A model generated the notes under the pieces. It was not told where the DNA came from. It did not search any database and saw nothing but the letters and a program-made list of their open reading frames with translations. A program made the position numbers and the translations under genes. From positions 1,724,695 to 1,788,694 of the forward strand of contig NZ_RCCK01000010.1 of the NCBI RefSeq assembly GCF_003664035.1: a stretch of DNA of 64,000 bases, read 5' to 3'. Source of the stretch: Pedobacter alluvionis. GTDB taxonomy: Bacteria; Bacteroidota; Bacteroidia; Sphingobacteriales; Sphingobacteriaceae. Positions 53,804-62,932 of the stretch are shown piece after piece (positions within the stretch are counted from its first letter, which is position 1; the number at the start of each line of letters is the position of its first letter).

Positions 53804-55500
53804 GATAAATAAGGTTTTACATCTTTTTTATTGTATTTCTCCAGGTATCTGCCTAGTCCCAAATATTGTTGGTAATGCTGGCGGTAAAGTTTTTGCTTTT
53901 TAATATTTGGTTTATATTCTTTTTCAAAACCTGTTCCCATAGCTGCCATTGCTGCTTCAATATTCGGATAAACACCTGCTGCAACTGCAGCGAACATTGC
54001 CGCACCTAATGCACAGGTGTGTTCGAAACGGTGAATTCTGATTGGCATTTCCAATACATCGGCCATCATTTGCATGATATAGGCAGATTTTTTTGCTACC
54101 CCGCCAATGCCGATAATCCCTTTTACAGGTACACCTTGCTCTTTAAAGCGATCTACAATAGCTTTAGCACCAAAACAGGTGGCAGCAGCTAATGCACGGA
54201 AAAAGCGTGGTGCGTCAGTTCCTAAACCTAAACCGGTTATCGCACCTTTAAGTTCCTGGTTTGCATCCGGTGTTCTGCGACCGTTTAACCAGTCAATCGC
54301 GAGTTCTGCATAATCAGTATCTTCTAAAGCCTCAGCTTGTTTACTTAAATTGGCAATAATTTTAGCCTCCAGTTCTTCTTTTAAAGCAATTGCTGTAGCT
54401 TCATCTATTAGTGCCGATTCGGTCAATAAATGATTCAACGGCCAGCTGATTAAGTTCTTAAACCAGGCATAAACATCGCCAAAAGCAGATTGCCCCGCCT
54501 CTAAACCTGCCATTCCCGGAATTACTGAACCATTAACCTGTCCACAGATACCGTTAATCAATTTGCCATCTAAATCCTGGTTAGGTGCAACGAGGATATC
54601 GCAGGTACTTGTACCCATTACTTTACTCAGGTAGTAAGGCTCAATTTGTCCGCCTACCGCACCCATGTGCGCATCAAATGCGCCAACACCAACAACTACA
54701 TCTGTACTTAAGCCCAGTTTAGTTGCCCATTCTTCGCTCAATGTTCCTGCAGCAATATCAGAAGTATAGGTATCGGTGAATAATTTATCTCTAAAGCCGG
54801 CTAAAAGCGGATCAAGACTACTAAAGAAATCTTCCGGAGGTAAACCGTTAAATTCTTCTGCCCAAAGTGCTTTATGCCCGGCAGCGCAACGACTGCGTTT
54901 CATTTCTGTGATATCATTTCCACCACAAAGTAAAAATGGAATCCAATCGCAGTGTTCTACCCAGGACGCTGCAGCTTTTTTAATACTTGAATCAACCCTT
55001 AAGATATATAACAATTTAGCCCAGAACCATTCTGAAGAATAAATGCCACCAACATATTTAAGGTAATTCGTAGTGAATTTTGTAGCATGCTCATTAATCT
55101 CGGCCGCTTCTTTAACTGATGTATGGTCTTTCCAAAGCACAAACATAGCATTTGGATTATCCTCAAAATCTTTGGTTAAAGCAAGGGGAGTACCTGTTGC
55201 ATCAACAGCAACCGGGCTTGATCCGGTTGTATCAACCGAAATACCTTTTACCAGCTTTGCAATTTCTGCACCGCCGGCTTTTGCAAGGCAATCTTTTATG
55301 GTGTGGGTTAAACCTTCAATATAGTCTAATGGGTGCTGGCGGAACTGATTAACAGCGGGTTTACAATATAAACCTTTCTGCCATCTTGGATAAAGAAAAA
55401 CAGATGATGCGATTTCTTTTCCGTTTGCGGTATCGACTAGAACAGACCGGACAGAATCTGACCCGTAATCTACTCCAATTACATAGTTTGCGTTGCTCAT
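53800..55500 (-). CDS. araB: Ribulokinase
   Basis: 566 aa, FGGY carbohydrate kinase. Starts NYVIGVDYGSDSVRSVLVD; also GVSVDTTGSSPVAVD-type (GISVDTTGSSPVAVDATG), GVGAFDAHMGAVGG and GIGGVAKKSAYIMQMMADVL. It phosphorylates L-ribulose. First gene of the minus-strand araBD(A) run; a palindrome lies 4 bp before its ATG. Confidence 0.96.
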   Translation of the reverse strand: MSNANYVIGVDYGSDSVRSVLVDTANGKEIASSVFLYPRWQKGLYCKPAVNQFRQHPLDYIEGLTHTIKDCLAKAGGAEIAKLVKGISVDTTGSSPVAVDATGTPLALTKDFEDNPNAMFVLWKDHTSVKEAAEINEHATKFTTNYLKYVGGIYSSEWFWAKLLYILRVDSSIKKAAASWVEHCDWIPFLLCGGNDITEMKRSRCAAGHKALWAEEFNGLPPEDFFSSLDPLLAGFRDKLFTDTYTSDIAAGTLSEEWATKLGLSTDVVVGVGAFDAHMGAVGGQIEPYYLSKVMGTSTCDILVAPNQDLDGKLINGICGQVNGSVIPGMAGLEAGQSAFGDVYAWFKNLISWPLNHLLTESALIDEATAIALKEELEAKIIANLSKQAEALEDTDYAELAIDWLNGRRTPDANQELKGAITGLGLGTDAPRFFRALAAATCFGAKAIVDRFKEQGVPVKGIIGIGGVAKKSAYIMQMMADVLEMPIRIHRFEHTCALGAAMFAAVAAGVYPNIEAAMAAMGTGFEKEYKPNIKKQKLYRQHYQQYLGLGRYLEKYNKKDVKPYLS

Positions 55501-55503
55501 AAC

Positions 55504-55536
55504 AATAAATAAATGTCTAATTAACGTTTATTTATT
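55504..55536 (-). promoter_or_regulatory. Inverted repeat before araB, candidate AraR-type operator
   Basis: AATAAATAAATGT (55504-55516) and ACGTTTATTTATT (55524-55536), spacer 7 bp, 12 of 13 arm positions pairing. It abuts the araB start at 55500. The regulator is not in the window. Confidence 0.5.
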
Positions 55537-55708
55537 TGAATTTAAAAATTTAATTATTCTTTTCATTAAAAACATTAATTCTAGGAGAATAGCTTTACCA
55601 TTTTTTATGGAATATCCGTCCCTTAAAAAGGCAGACGCCAGGGAAATCGCTTTTAACTTTTCTCTGATAATTCTTCCTCTTTCTGTGCATGTCTAAGCAT
55701 TATGTTTG

Positions 55709-55772
55709 CCACGGAAGCACGAAAAACACGGAAAAACTTTAATCTCCTCAGTGATTTCTGTGCTTCCGTGGC
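55709..55772. repeat. Short inverted repeat between araB and esterase
   Basis: GCCACGGAAGCAC (55709-55721) and GTGCTTCCGTGGC (55760-55772) are perfect 13-bp arms. Divergent orientations of the repeat element 'gccacggaagcac' are common in such genomes. The rest of 55537-55831 shows no gene. Confidence 0.65.
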
Positions 55773-55831
55773 TAATTAATTTTTGCAAATGTTTTAAGAG
55801 CAATTTCCCTGAGGTAGACGCTGAGCTGGCG

Positions 55832-56722
55832 TTACTCTTTTTTCAAAAGGGGATATAAAAACTTAAAAGAATTAGAAACCGCCTGATGCATGATTGTTGC
55901 ATGATTCTCTTGTGGTAAATAATCGAAATAGACTTTAACAGTGTTGTTTTTAAAACCTTTTATCTTTTCGGCCAATACATTTGCATCCACCTCCATTACC
56001 CTGGGAATTTCGGTAGGCGTTAGTCCTTCTTTACCAACAGCAATGTAAACCGCGGTTTGCTGGTTAAAGGTACTTTCACTGATTTTCGAATCCTGATTGA
56101 GCAACGAACCATTGTTCCACCATAAGCTTGGACTAATAATAATGTATCGATTAAAAAGATCAGGCTTTTTGATTAAAATTTCGGAAGCCAGCAAACCTCC
56201 TAAAGATTGACCGATAATGGTTTTGTTTGTATTCGTTTTATATTTTGACTGAATATAAGGCTCAAGTTCTTTTTCAATAAAAGAAATAAATTTATCGGAA
56301 TGGCCAGTTGTAGGATAGTTTTTCTTATCGCGCTCAATCGATGTAGGAAATGTAAAATCCCTTTTACGATCAACAGTTGCAATGCCAACTACAATAGATT
56401 TTGGAACCTGATTTACCCATTCGAAACTATTAAACTGTACAAGCCCTGCAATATGAATGAAATCTTCATCGGCAGAACCATCGAGCAAATAAATTACCGG
56501 ATATCTGGTACTGTCGCTTTGATTATAACCTTCAGGAAGGTATATGTTCAGGATTCTTTTCTCTGCCAGTTCTCCCGATTGTATTTCATCTATTACGCCA
56601 AGCACAAAAGGTTTAGTGTTACTTGTGAGTTTCTTTTTTTTTGTTTGCCCAAAAGCCATTAGCTGGCAAAAAAACAATAGCGCAATTAAAAATATTTTAT
56701 GGGGATGCTTTTGTAGTTTCAT
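55832..56722 (-). CDS. Secreted alpha/beta-hydrolase, esterase D/Fes type
   Basis: 296 aa. Signal peptide (MKLQKHPHKIFLIALLFFCQLMAFGQ), then LNIYLPEGYNQSDSTRYPVIYLLDGSADEDF and the nucleophile elbow GQSLGGLLASEIL (Ser in G-x-S-x-G). This is the Fes/IroE-like putative esterase family; the His is in QENHATIMHQ. It could deacylate feruloyl-arabinose or acetylated glycans, given the neighbours, but is not certain. Confidence 0.9.
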   Translation of the reverse strand: MKLQKHPHKIFLIALLFFCQLMAFGQTKKKKLTSNTKPFVLGVIDEIQSGELAEKRILNIYLPEGYNQSDSTRYPVIYLLDGSADEDFIHIAGLVQFNSFEWVNQVPKSIVVGIATVDRKRDFTFPTSIERDKKNYPTTGHSDKFISFIEKELEPYIQSKYKTNTNKTIIGQSLGGLLASEILIKKPDLFNRYIIISPSLWWNNGSLLNQDSKISESTFNQQTAVYIAVGKEGLTPTEIPRVMEVDANVLAEKIKGFKNNTVKVYFDYLPQENHATIMHQAVSNSFKFLYPLLKKE

Positions 56723-57150
56723 TAGATAGAAATCATGTTTGTTGAACAGATCTGCCGAAAATTAATGATTTCTTTGTATCTATTGACTAAAATGCGGCTA
56801 AAAATATCTTCTGGAAGCTAAATTCTCAGCCCAATCGGAACCAGGCACAGGATTTCCGCCACGAAAACCCAACCTTTGTTTAATAAACCTGATAGAGCAG
56901 GTTAGCCCGGAGCCCGATTTATGCATAGTCTATGTTGTTTTTATTGAGTGCTTGCTTGTTTCACAGGTTTCATCGGGGGAGGACTAACAGAGATAGCAGG
57001 ACTGCCGTCCCAAAGAAAACCTGCCGTGCATTTTCAAAAAAACAATCGCTGCTCATACCTTTTTACAAATACCCAATATTTTTTCCCGGGCATTGCAATA
57101 ATCTCGATTTAACTTTAGCTTGCGGGCATTAAAATTCAACCTGTTATTAC
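56723..57150. repeat. Gap with the second copy of the two-part dispersed repeat
   Basis: 56876-56916 is an inverted relative of 26851-26891; 56950-56974 matches 27014-27040 in direct orientation. The remaining DNA shows no gene. Confidence 0.5.
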
Positions 57151-57702
57151 ATGGCCATTAATCTTCAAAAAGGACAACGCGAAAATTTAAGTGCTCCAAA
57201 ATTTACCATCGGGCTGGGCTGGGATACCAACAGTGCTTCGAGCGGTTACGATTTCGATTTAGATGCCTCTGTATTTATGCTTGGCGAAAACCGGAAATTG
57301 ATTGCTGATGAATATTTCGTGTTTTATAATAATTTAATTTCTCCGGATGGCGCCCTTACCCATACAGGCGATAATTTGACAGGAGAGGGAGATGGTGATG
57401 ATGAAGCGATCCATGTTGATCTTACGGTTGTGAACCCTGCGATCAGCGAATTGTGCATTGTGGTAACCATTCATGATGCTTTGGCACGCAGGCAAAACTT
57501 CGGGCAGGTTAAAAACTCTTTCGTACGCATTGTAGACACCAATGGGGTAGAAATTATGAAATATGAACTGGAAGAAGATTTCTCTATTGAAACTGCTGTA
57601 GAGTTTGGCCGTATTTACCGTCGCAATGGAGAATGGCGTTTTGAAGCCGTAGGTGTAGGAATGAAAGGCGGACTTCAGGATTATGTAAATAAGTACCAGT
57701 AA
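57151..57702 (+). CDS. TerD-family protein
   Basis: 183 aa. Starts MAINLQKGQRENLSAP; FTIGLGWDT, GYDFDLDASVFML and the pair of acidic calcium sites (DNLTGEGDGDDEAIHVDL) are TerD hallmarks. TerD proteins bind calcium and take part in stress or tellurite-related functions. It is alone; no other ter gene is seen in the window. Confidence 0.94.
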   Translation: MAINLQKGQRENLSAPKFTIGLGWDTNSASSGYDFDLDASVFMLGENRKLIADEYFVFYNNLISPDGALTHTGDNLTGEGDGDDEAIHVDLTVVNPAISELCIVVTIHDALARRQNFGQVKNSFVRIVDTNGVEIMKYELEEDFSIETAVEFGRIYRRNGEWRFEAVGVGMKGGLQDYVNKYQ

Positions 57703-58239
57703 ATAAATAGGTTAACATTCCAGTCTCTGGAGGTTAGTGTACACTAGCGAAGCAGCATTAAATTAAAAAAGCGAATGACAATGCGCAAAAAAAAAACGCC
57801 TATATTTTCATATAATATACTACTGGTGCAACCTGCATCATGATTAACATTAACATTTGATGGCTTATTATCAGGAAAGCAATTGCAGTATTCCATAGTT
57901 TAATTTCTTCCTGCTCTACCTTCTGCCATGAAAAATGGCATTCGTTCGATCAGGTTTAGTTGAGTCATTTTCTGCTACTATGTCGGCTTTCTGTGCCACA
58001 AGCCTAAGTTCATAGCACTGATCGAGGCAGCATCCCCGATTTTTCATCGGGATAAAGCAGAGCAGGATATATCAGATAAGCCAACACGAAATATTCCTTT
58101 ATATTTTACCGCAACATCAGGGCCCCATATCAACTTATTCTTCAGGAATATGTACAGGAAAAAGTAAAAAATTACAAGCCCTGACAAACGGTTGTCATGA
58201 GCAGCCGATACCTTCGTTGCACAATTAAAATAATTAGCA
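57703..58239. other. 537-bp gap, one hairpin element
   Basis: ATCCCCGATTTTTCATCGGGAT (58031-58052; stem CCCGAT/ATCGGG) lies in a tract gatcgaggcagcatc...aaagcagagcagga that resembles 52840-52890. No gene or RNA gene identified. Confidence 0.4.
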
Positions 58240-58647
58240 ATGAATTTAATATCCACCCGCATTATTACGGCCCAGATTGAAACTCTCATCAATTTTTACG
58301 AACAGGTAACAGGTTTAAAAGCCACCAGATACACGCCTGATTTTGCCGAGTTAAAAACCCCAGGCGCAACCCTGGCCATTGGGAGCATACGCACTTTACA
58401 ATTTTTTGGTGGCGACAGTGTTGCCCAACCTGCACAAAACTGTAGCATGATTATCGAATTCAGGGTTGATGATGTGCAGCAGCGTTTCGAACAATTAGCG
58501 GTTTCCTTAAAAAGCGCAATCGTACAGGAACCTACCATTATGCCCTGGGGCAATCAATCTTTATTATTAAGAGATCCTGATGGCAATCTGGTGAATCTTT
58601 TTACTCCGGTAACGCCCGAAGCTATAGAAAAGTTTAAGGGTAATTAA
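58240..58647 (+). CDS. VOC-superfamily (glyoxalase-like) protein
   Basis: 135 aa. Two beta-alpha-beta units: N-terminal TARIITAQIETLINFYEQVTG-like start and C-terminal LLLRDPDGNLVNLFTPV, the classic 'DPDGN.v.l' ending. Function within the superfamily (isomerase, dioxygenase or binding protein) cannot be set. Confidence 0.9.
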   Translation: MNLISTRIITAQIETLINFYEQVTGLKATRYTPDFAELKTPGATLAIGSIRTLQFFGGDSVAQPAQNCSMIIEFRVDDVQQRFEQLAVSLKSAIVQEPTIMPWGNQSLLLRDPDGNLVNLFTPVTPEAIEKFKGN

Positions 58648-58703
58648 ACCAGATATGATCTGCCGACTATTTACAGGTTAAATGATATTTTTACGGGAAA
58701 TAA

Positions 58704-58747
58704 AAAGGGGCTGCCCGATCATTTTCGAACAGCCCTTTGTTTTTTTT
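58704..58747 (+). terminator. Rho-independent terminator after the VOC gene
   Basis: GGGCTG (58708-58713) pairs with CAGCCC (58730-58735); a T-rich run follows to 58747. It also points toward the convergent lipoprotein gene at 58777. Confidence 0.75.
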
Positions 58748-58776
58748 AAAATTCCTGACCTGATAATATTATTATG

Positions 58777-59478
58777 TTAAAACGGATACGAATAGAGTGT
58801 AGGGCTACTTTTAGTATCTTTTGCAACACTGTAACTGCCATATCCATAACCAAGATTGCGGTTTGTCAGGTTATATACAATAAAATCGAAAGTCATATCC
58901 GAAGGCACTCTAAACGATACAAATCCGTTAGCGTCCGTTACCCCTTTAAGGGTTGAGGAATTAACCACATCAAAAATATTACCCGAATTAAGTTTAATGT
59001 CATTAACGGGATAAGCAACCACTCCCATGTTTTTTAAGGGAGTTCTGTAGTCGTTTCTGGAGATCAGTGTAAGGTTTAGAAAGCCTGAAAAATCAGAAAC
59101 TTTAGTGCTCTTTTTTTTATCTGTATCGGCAACAACCTGAATAAATTCATTGGTACGGTACCTCAATTTATTGACAATTACAGTGTCTGCAATTACAAAG
59201 TAATTTTTAGGTAAAAGGTCAGAGAAATAAGCTACGCCGTCCTGATCTGTAGTTATTGTACTAATTAATGCATTTGGAGCCGGGAAACCTGGATTTAAAC
59301 TCACTTGTTCATCATATAAGGAAACTTTAATACCAGCTAAACCTTTCCCTGCATCATCTACAAGTTTATAACTCAATTTGCCAGAATTTACCCCATCAAC
59401 TAATTTAACGTTGGTAATCTTCTTACAGGAGAGTGCTAAAATAAACAGCCCGAACAGGACCATAATTTTACATTTCAT
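58777..59478 (-). CDS. Lipoprotein, tandem paralogue (downstream copy)
   Basis: 233 aa. Lipobox LALSC at residues 14-18 (MKCKIMVLFGLFILALSC). The body has three beta-sandwich-like repeats with SGKLSYKLVDDAGKGLAGIKVSLYD, a Cna-B/transthyretin-like pattern. It shares layout and motifs (DDAGKGLA, VTDFSG/VSDFSG) with the gene just upstream at 59510. Function unknown; likely outer membrane or periplasmic. Confidence 0.8.
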   Translation of the reverse strand: MKCKIMVLFGLFILALSCKKITNVKLVDGVNSGKLSYKLVDDAGKGLAGIKVSLYDEQVSLNPGFPAPNALISTITTDQDGVAYFSDLLPKNYFVIADTVIVNKLRYRTNEFIQVVADTDKKKSTKVSDFSGFLNLTLISRNDYRTPLKNMGVVAYPVNDIKLNSGNIFDVVNSSTLKGVTDANGFVSFRVPSDMTFDFIVYNLTNRNLGYGYGSYSVAKDTKSSPTLYSYPF

Positions 59479-59509
59479 ATGCTATAAAATAAGCGCGTTT
59501 GCGATCAAA

Positions 59510-60199
59510 CTATTGTTGATAGATATTCATTAAATAGTTAACCGTAGCATCTTTTTGTACCGATACGCTATTATTATAATTGTAAGAAGCATTGGTAACC
59601 GTATTATAAAGATACACGGAGTACTGCTTATTCGAAGGGATTTTGAACGTGATCAAACCCGTATCGTTGGTAACTCCCGAAAAATCGGCAACTTTTAAAT
59701 TGGCAGCGGTAGTTGACGCATAATTGAATTTATTTGACGGGATTATAATCACACCTATGTTTTTTAAAGGCTGATTATTATTGTAAGATCTAACTGTAAG
59801 CGCAAATGTTCCTGAATAATCGGTTACTTTTGTTTCCTTAGCCTTAACAGCACCAGTACGCACCTGAACATACTCCTGAACCAGATAAGCTACGTTATTA
59901 ACTTTCGCAGAATCGGCAACAAGCATGTAATTGTTTGGATTAAGGTCTCCAAAGTCAGCCAAACCGTTCGGGTCTGTTAAACGGGTTTCTAACAGGATAT
60001 TGTAGTTTGAATAATAAGTATCGGTGCGGTCAAATAAAGATACTTTTACATTTGCCAATCCTTTGCCGGCATCGTCAGTTAGCCTATAGGTAAGTTTTCC
60101 GCTGGTTGAAAGTGTCACATCAACATTGGTAGTTTTTTTGCAGGCGGCGAAAGCTGCAACTAGAAGAATTAAGAGGGTTAATTTTGATTTCATATACAT
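59510..60199 (-). CDS. Lipoprotein, tandem paralogue (upstream copy)
   Basis: 229 aa; a second ATG two codons in (60193) is equally possible. Lipobox AAFAAC (start MYMKSKLTLLILLVAAFAAC). Three predicted beta domains: GKLTYRLTDDAGKGLANVKVSLFD then two others. 31 bp before the paralogue, so one operon. The two differ most in the loops, as if binding different partners. Confidence 0.8.
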   Translation of the reverse strand: MYMKSKLTLLILLVAAFAACKKTTNVDVTLSTSGKLTYRLTDDAGKGLANVKVSLFDRTDTYYSNYNILLETRLTDPNGLADFGDLNPNNYMLVADSAKVNNVAYLVQEYVQVRTGAVKAKETKVTDYSGTFALTVRSYNNNQPLKNIGVIIIPSNKFNYASTTAANLKVADFSGVTNDTGLITFKIPSNKQYSVYLYNTVTNASYNYNNSVSVQKDATVNYLMNIYQQ

Positions 60200-60334
60200 A
60201 TTTATTTTGGGCGCAAATATAGAATAATGATTGAGTACTCATTAACTATTTTTATTAAATTATTGACATCATAAATAGCGGTTTGATAATCAGTGGAGTT
60301 AGAAGATTATGTGTAAAATTAAATGCTCAATTTA

Positions 60335-60484
60335 AGAGCCTGTTTAAATTTTATTCAATTACATTACTTCTACTAGCTTCTCACAAGAGCGAAGTCGATT
60401 GCTTCTCTTAACTACAAAAAATTGTCTTCGACTACGCTCAGACTGGCATACGAAATAAATTTTACTTAATCTTAAACAGGCTCT
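60335..60484. repeat. MITE-like element with 13-bp terminal inverted repeats
   Basis: AGAGCCTGTTTAA (60335-60347) and TTAAACAGGCTCT (60472-60484) bound 150 bp with no ORF; outside them TTTA and AAAT extend the symmetry. The rest of 60200-60714 has no gene. Confidence 0.6.
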
Positions 60485-60714
60485 AAATGAAATGCGTCTC
60501 CATTCTTAGATAAAATATAAAATTATCAGTTAAACAGGAGGCAATCTTTGGGCAACCTTTGCCGGAATATCAAGACAGGGTTGAAATAATACTATAAGTA
60601 CACTAGATATTTCCAGGCAAAATCGATGTTTGGACGTAGATAATGAATGTGCCATTAATAACCTAAAGCATTCATTTTTAAGTTAAATGTATTAATGTAT
60701 TTTTTGTTGAAAAA

Positions 60715-61812
60715 TTACCTGTCAAGCCATTTTTTAAATTCGGATACCTTGTTTTTACTGATCAATATTGTTTCATCGGGCTCTGGTGCGACCACAATTT
60801 TCAGTTGGTTTTTGCCATAGATATAAATGGTTTTGATAGCGTTAAGACTAATAATAAACTGCCTGTTTGCACGGTAAAAGGTATCTCCGTCAAGCTGTTT
60901 CATTAACTCATCAAGGCTCAACGCAGTAGTATAGCTTTTGCCATTGTGCGTAATGATATTAACAGCAGCACCATCGAAAAAGAAAAAGGCTATCTCAGTG
61001 ATATCAAGGTGGATCAGTTCGTCTTTTAAATAGGTAATCATCCTTTTTCGGGCAGTTTCCTTATCTGGATTTAGCGAAACTACAGCATTTTCCTGTTGCA
61101 ATCTGGCCAGTTGTTCATTTAAGCTGGCCAAAGTGTTCACTTTTTCATTTAAGGTACTGATCTCTAATGAAACCGATTTTTCATACCGGCCATAAATCTG
61201 CCTGATCAGCATTAAACAGCTCCCGATGATAATGACCGCAGTGGTTAAAAAACAAATGATAAACTGTGTGTAGAGACCCGATAGTTTAGCCTGTAGTACT
61301 TCGATATTAGCATGTGCCGCCACGATCCAGTCGCTGCCCTTTACCGGATAAATATTTACGATTTCTGAACTCCTGTTTTTCGCTTCCGGAAAACTCCGCG
61401 TACCACCCAGGTTTTTCTGTTGCGCAATGGCTTCATTAAAAGGTATTGATCCATTTCGGGACTGAAGCATAGAATTGTCCTCCGCTATTTTCTGGCCGAT
61501 GAGTGCCGGATTGGGGTGGCAAAGTTCGATTCCGTTTTTATCATACATACAGATAAACTCGCCCTGGGTATCGGTATTTTCTATGCTTTGCTGCAGGTTG
61601 CGGATCACCTTTTGCTGCGCAAGTCCGCTTTGCAGCTGCTGTTCAAGCAAGCGTCCAATTTCCCTGCTTTCCCTTGCACCCGATTCCAGTTTGCTGGCCC
61701 ATAACTTTTCGGCAGCACTGTTATAAAGGTAACGGAAAGAAAGGTAACTGATCAGTGTTACCATAATGCTTACGGTAAGAAAAAGTAGCAGGTGTAATCG
61801 TCCTTTTAACAT
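60715..61812 (-). CDS. Membrane Cache-LytTR transcription factor
   Basis: 365 aa. Membrane helix 7-27, an outside sensor domain (about 30-180) with single-Cache-like features (FICMYDKNGIELCHPNPALIGQ, GSDWIVAAHANIEVL), a second helix (185-205), a short coiled coil, then a LytTR DNA-binding domain (about 262-365; FYRANRQFIISLNAIKTIYIYGKNQLKI). It is a one-component, membrane-bound regulator. Divergent from the P460 gene pair, which it may control. Confidence 0.9.
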   Translation of the reverse strand: MLKGRLHLLLFLTVSIMVTLISYLSFRYLYNSAAEKLWASKLESGARESREIGRLLEQQLQSGLAQQKVIRNLQQSIENTDTQGEFICMYDKNGIELCHPNPALIGQKIAEDNSMLQSRNGSIPFNEAIAQQKNLGGTRSFPEAKNRSSEIVNIYPVKGSDWIVAAHANIEVLQAKLSGLYTQFIICFLTTAVIIIGSCLMLIRQIYGRYEKSVSLEISTLNEKVNTLASLNEQLARLQQENAVVSLNPDKETARKRMITYLKDELIHLDITEIAFFFFDGAAVNIITHNGKSYTTALSLDELMKQLDGDTFYRANRQFIISLNAIKTIYIYGKNQLKIVVAPEPDETILISKNKVSEFKKWLDR

Positions 61813-61992
61813 AGGGGTTAGTTAAAAATCGCCAGAATAATTTATTCGATTTTAGAGGTCAAGGTCTTAAAAAGATCGGACTATTCAAAGCGGTTTATTC
61901 GCCTTTAAGGCTAAATTTATCCCTCTCATAGGATTGTAATAGTGTATTGGGTGCTTTGAAGGCTAATTTTGATCAGATTAAAAAAATAATCC

Positions 61993-62931
61993 ATGAAACT
62001 CAAATTCAAAATCGTAATCGGCATCCTCAGCCTGGTATTGCTGGCGCAGCTGATCAGGCCAGAGGAATTACATTCAGCAAAAGCACAGCAAGTTAAAAGG
62101 CTTGCAGGTGTACCGGAAGAAGTGGCAAAGGTATTGGAAACGTCCTGTTTCGATTGCCACTCTTCCCAAACCAGCTGGCTTTGGTTTGACCGGCTCACGC
62201 CTGTTAATTTTTTGGTGGCTTCGCACATCCGTGACGGCAGAAAAGCGCTCGATTTTTCACAGTGGGATTCGCTCGCTACCCCAAAACGTAATGCCATGTT
62301 GTATTTCGCCTTAAACGGAATGCTTTCAAAAGAAATGCCTTTAAGCAGTTATACAGCACTGCATCCTGCGGCAAAGTTAGATCAGAACGATATCGATCTG
62401 CTAAGGGCTTATCTGTTAAATACTGCCTTAAGTAAACCTGCCAGTACAAAAAGCAATTCGAAGGGAGCAGCGCAATCATCTGTTATGGAAGTGAAAAGAT
62501 CGCCAAACGGAATTGCTTATCTGCCCAATTACCGCAACTGGAAAGCAATAAGTACTACGGAGCGTTTCGACAATGGCACCATCCGCATCATTTTTGGCAA
62601 CCCGGTAGCGGTTAAAGCCATACATGAGGGTAAAACAAACCCATGGCCGGATGGAACCATTTTTGCCAAAACCGCATGGAAACAGGAGCAAGGCAAAGAC
62701 GGAAGTGTTTATGCTGGCCAATTTGTTCAGGTGGAGTTTATGATTAAAGATGTTAAGCAGTATGCCGGTACAAAAGGCTGGGGCTGGGCGCGGTGGAAAG
62801 GGGAAAACCTTTTGCCTTATGGTAAAACGGTGAAATTTGATTCAGAATGTATCAGTTGCCACAGGCCAGAACGTGATCACGATTATGTATTTACCACACC
62901 GTTTGATATTAAGGACTTAAACAAAAAATAA
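61993..62931 (+). CDS. haem_bd domain plus cytochrome P460-like protein
   Basis: 312 aa. N-terminal hydrophobic segment (1-20) exports or anchors it. Residues 50-145 are a haem_bd domain with CFDCHSSQTSWLWFDRLTPVNFLVASHI; residues 170-305 are cytochrome P460-like, ending in CISCHRPERDHDYVFT. Two CxxCH motifs so two hemes c. P460 proteins handle hydroxylamine or NO in some bacteria; here the role is inferred from the family only. Confidence 0.9.
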   Translation: MKLKFKIVIGILSLVLLAQLIRPEELHSAKAQQVKRLAGVPEEVAKVLETSCFDCHSSQTSWLWFDRLTPVNFLVASHIRDGRKALDFSQWDSLATPKRNAMLYFALNGMLSKEMPLSSYTALHPAAKLDQNDIDLLRAYLLNTALSKPASTKSNSKGAAQSSVMEVKRSPNGIAYLPNYRNWKAISTTERFDNGTIRIIFGNPVAVKAIHEGKTNPWPDGTIFAKTAWKQEQGKDGSVYAGQFVQVEFMIKDVKQYAGTKGWGWARWKGENLLPYGKTVKFDSECISCHRPERDHDYVFTTPFDIKDLNKK

Positions 62932-62932
62932 G

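Noticed and set aside
57151..57702. Full tellurite-resistance (ter) operon
   Set aside because: Only one terD-type gene is present; TerC, TerZ and others are not in the window.
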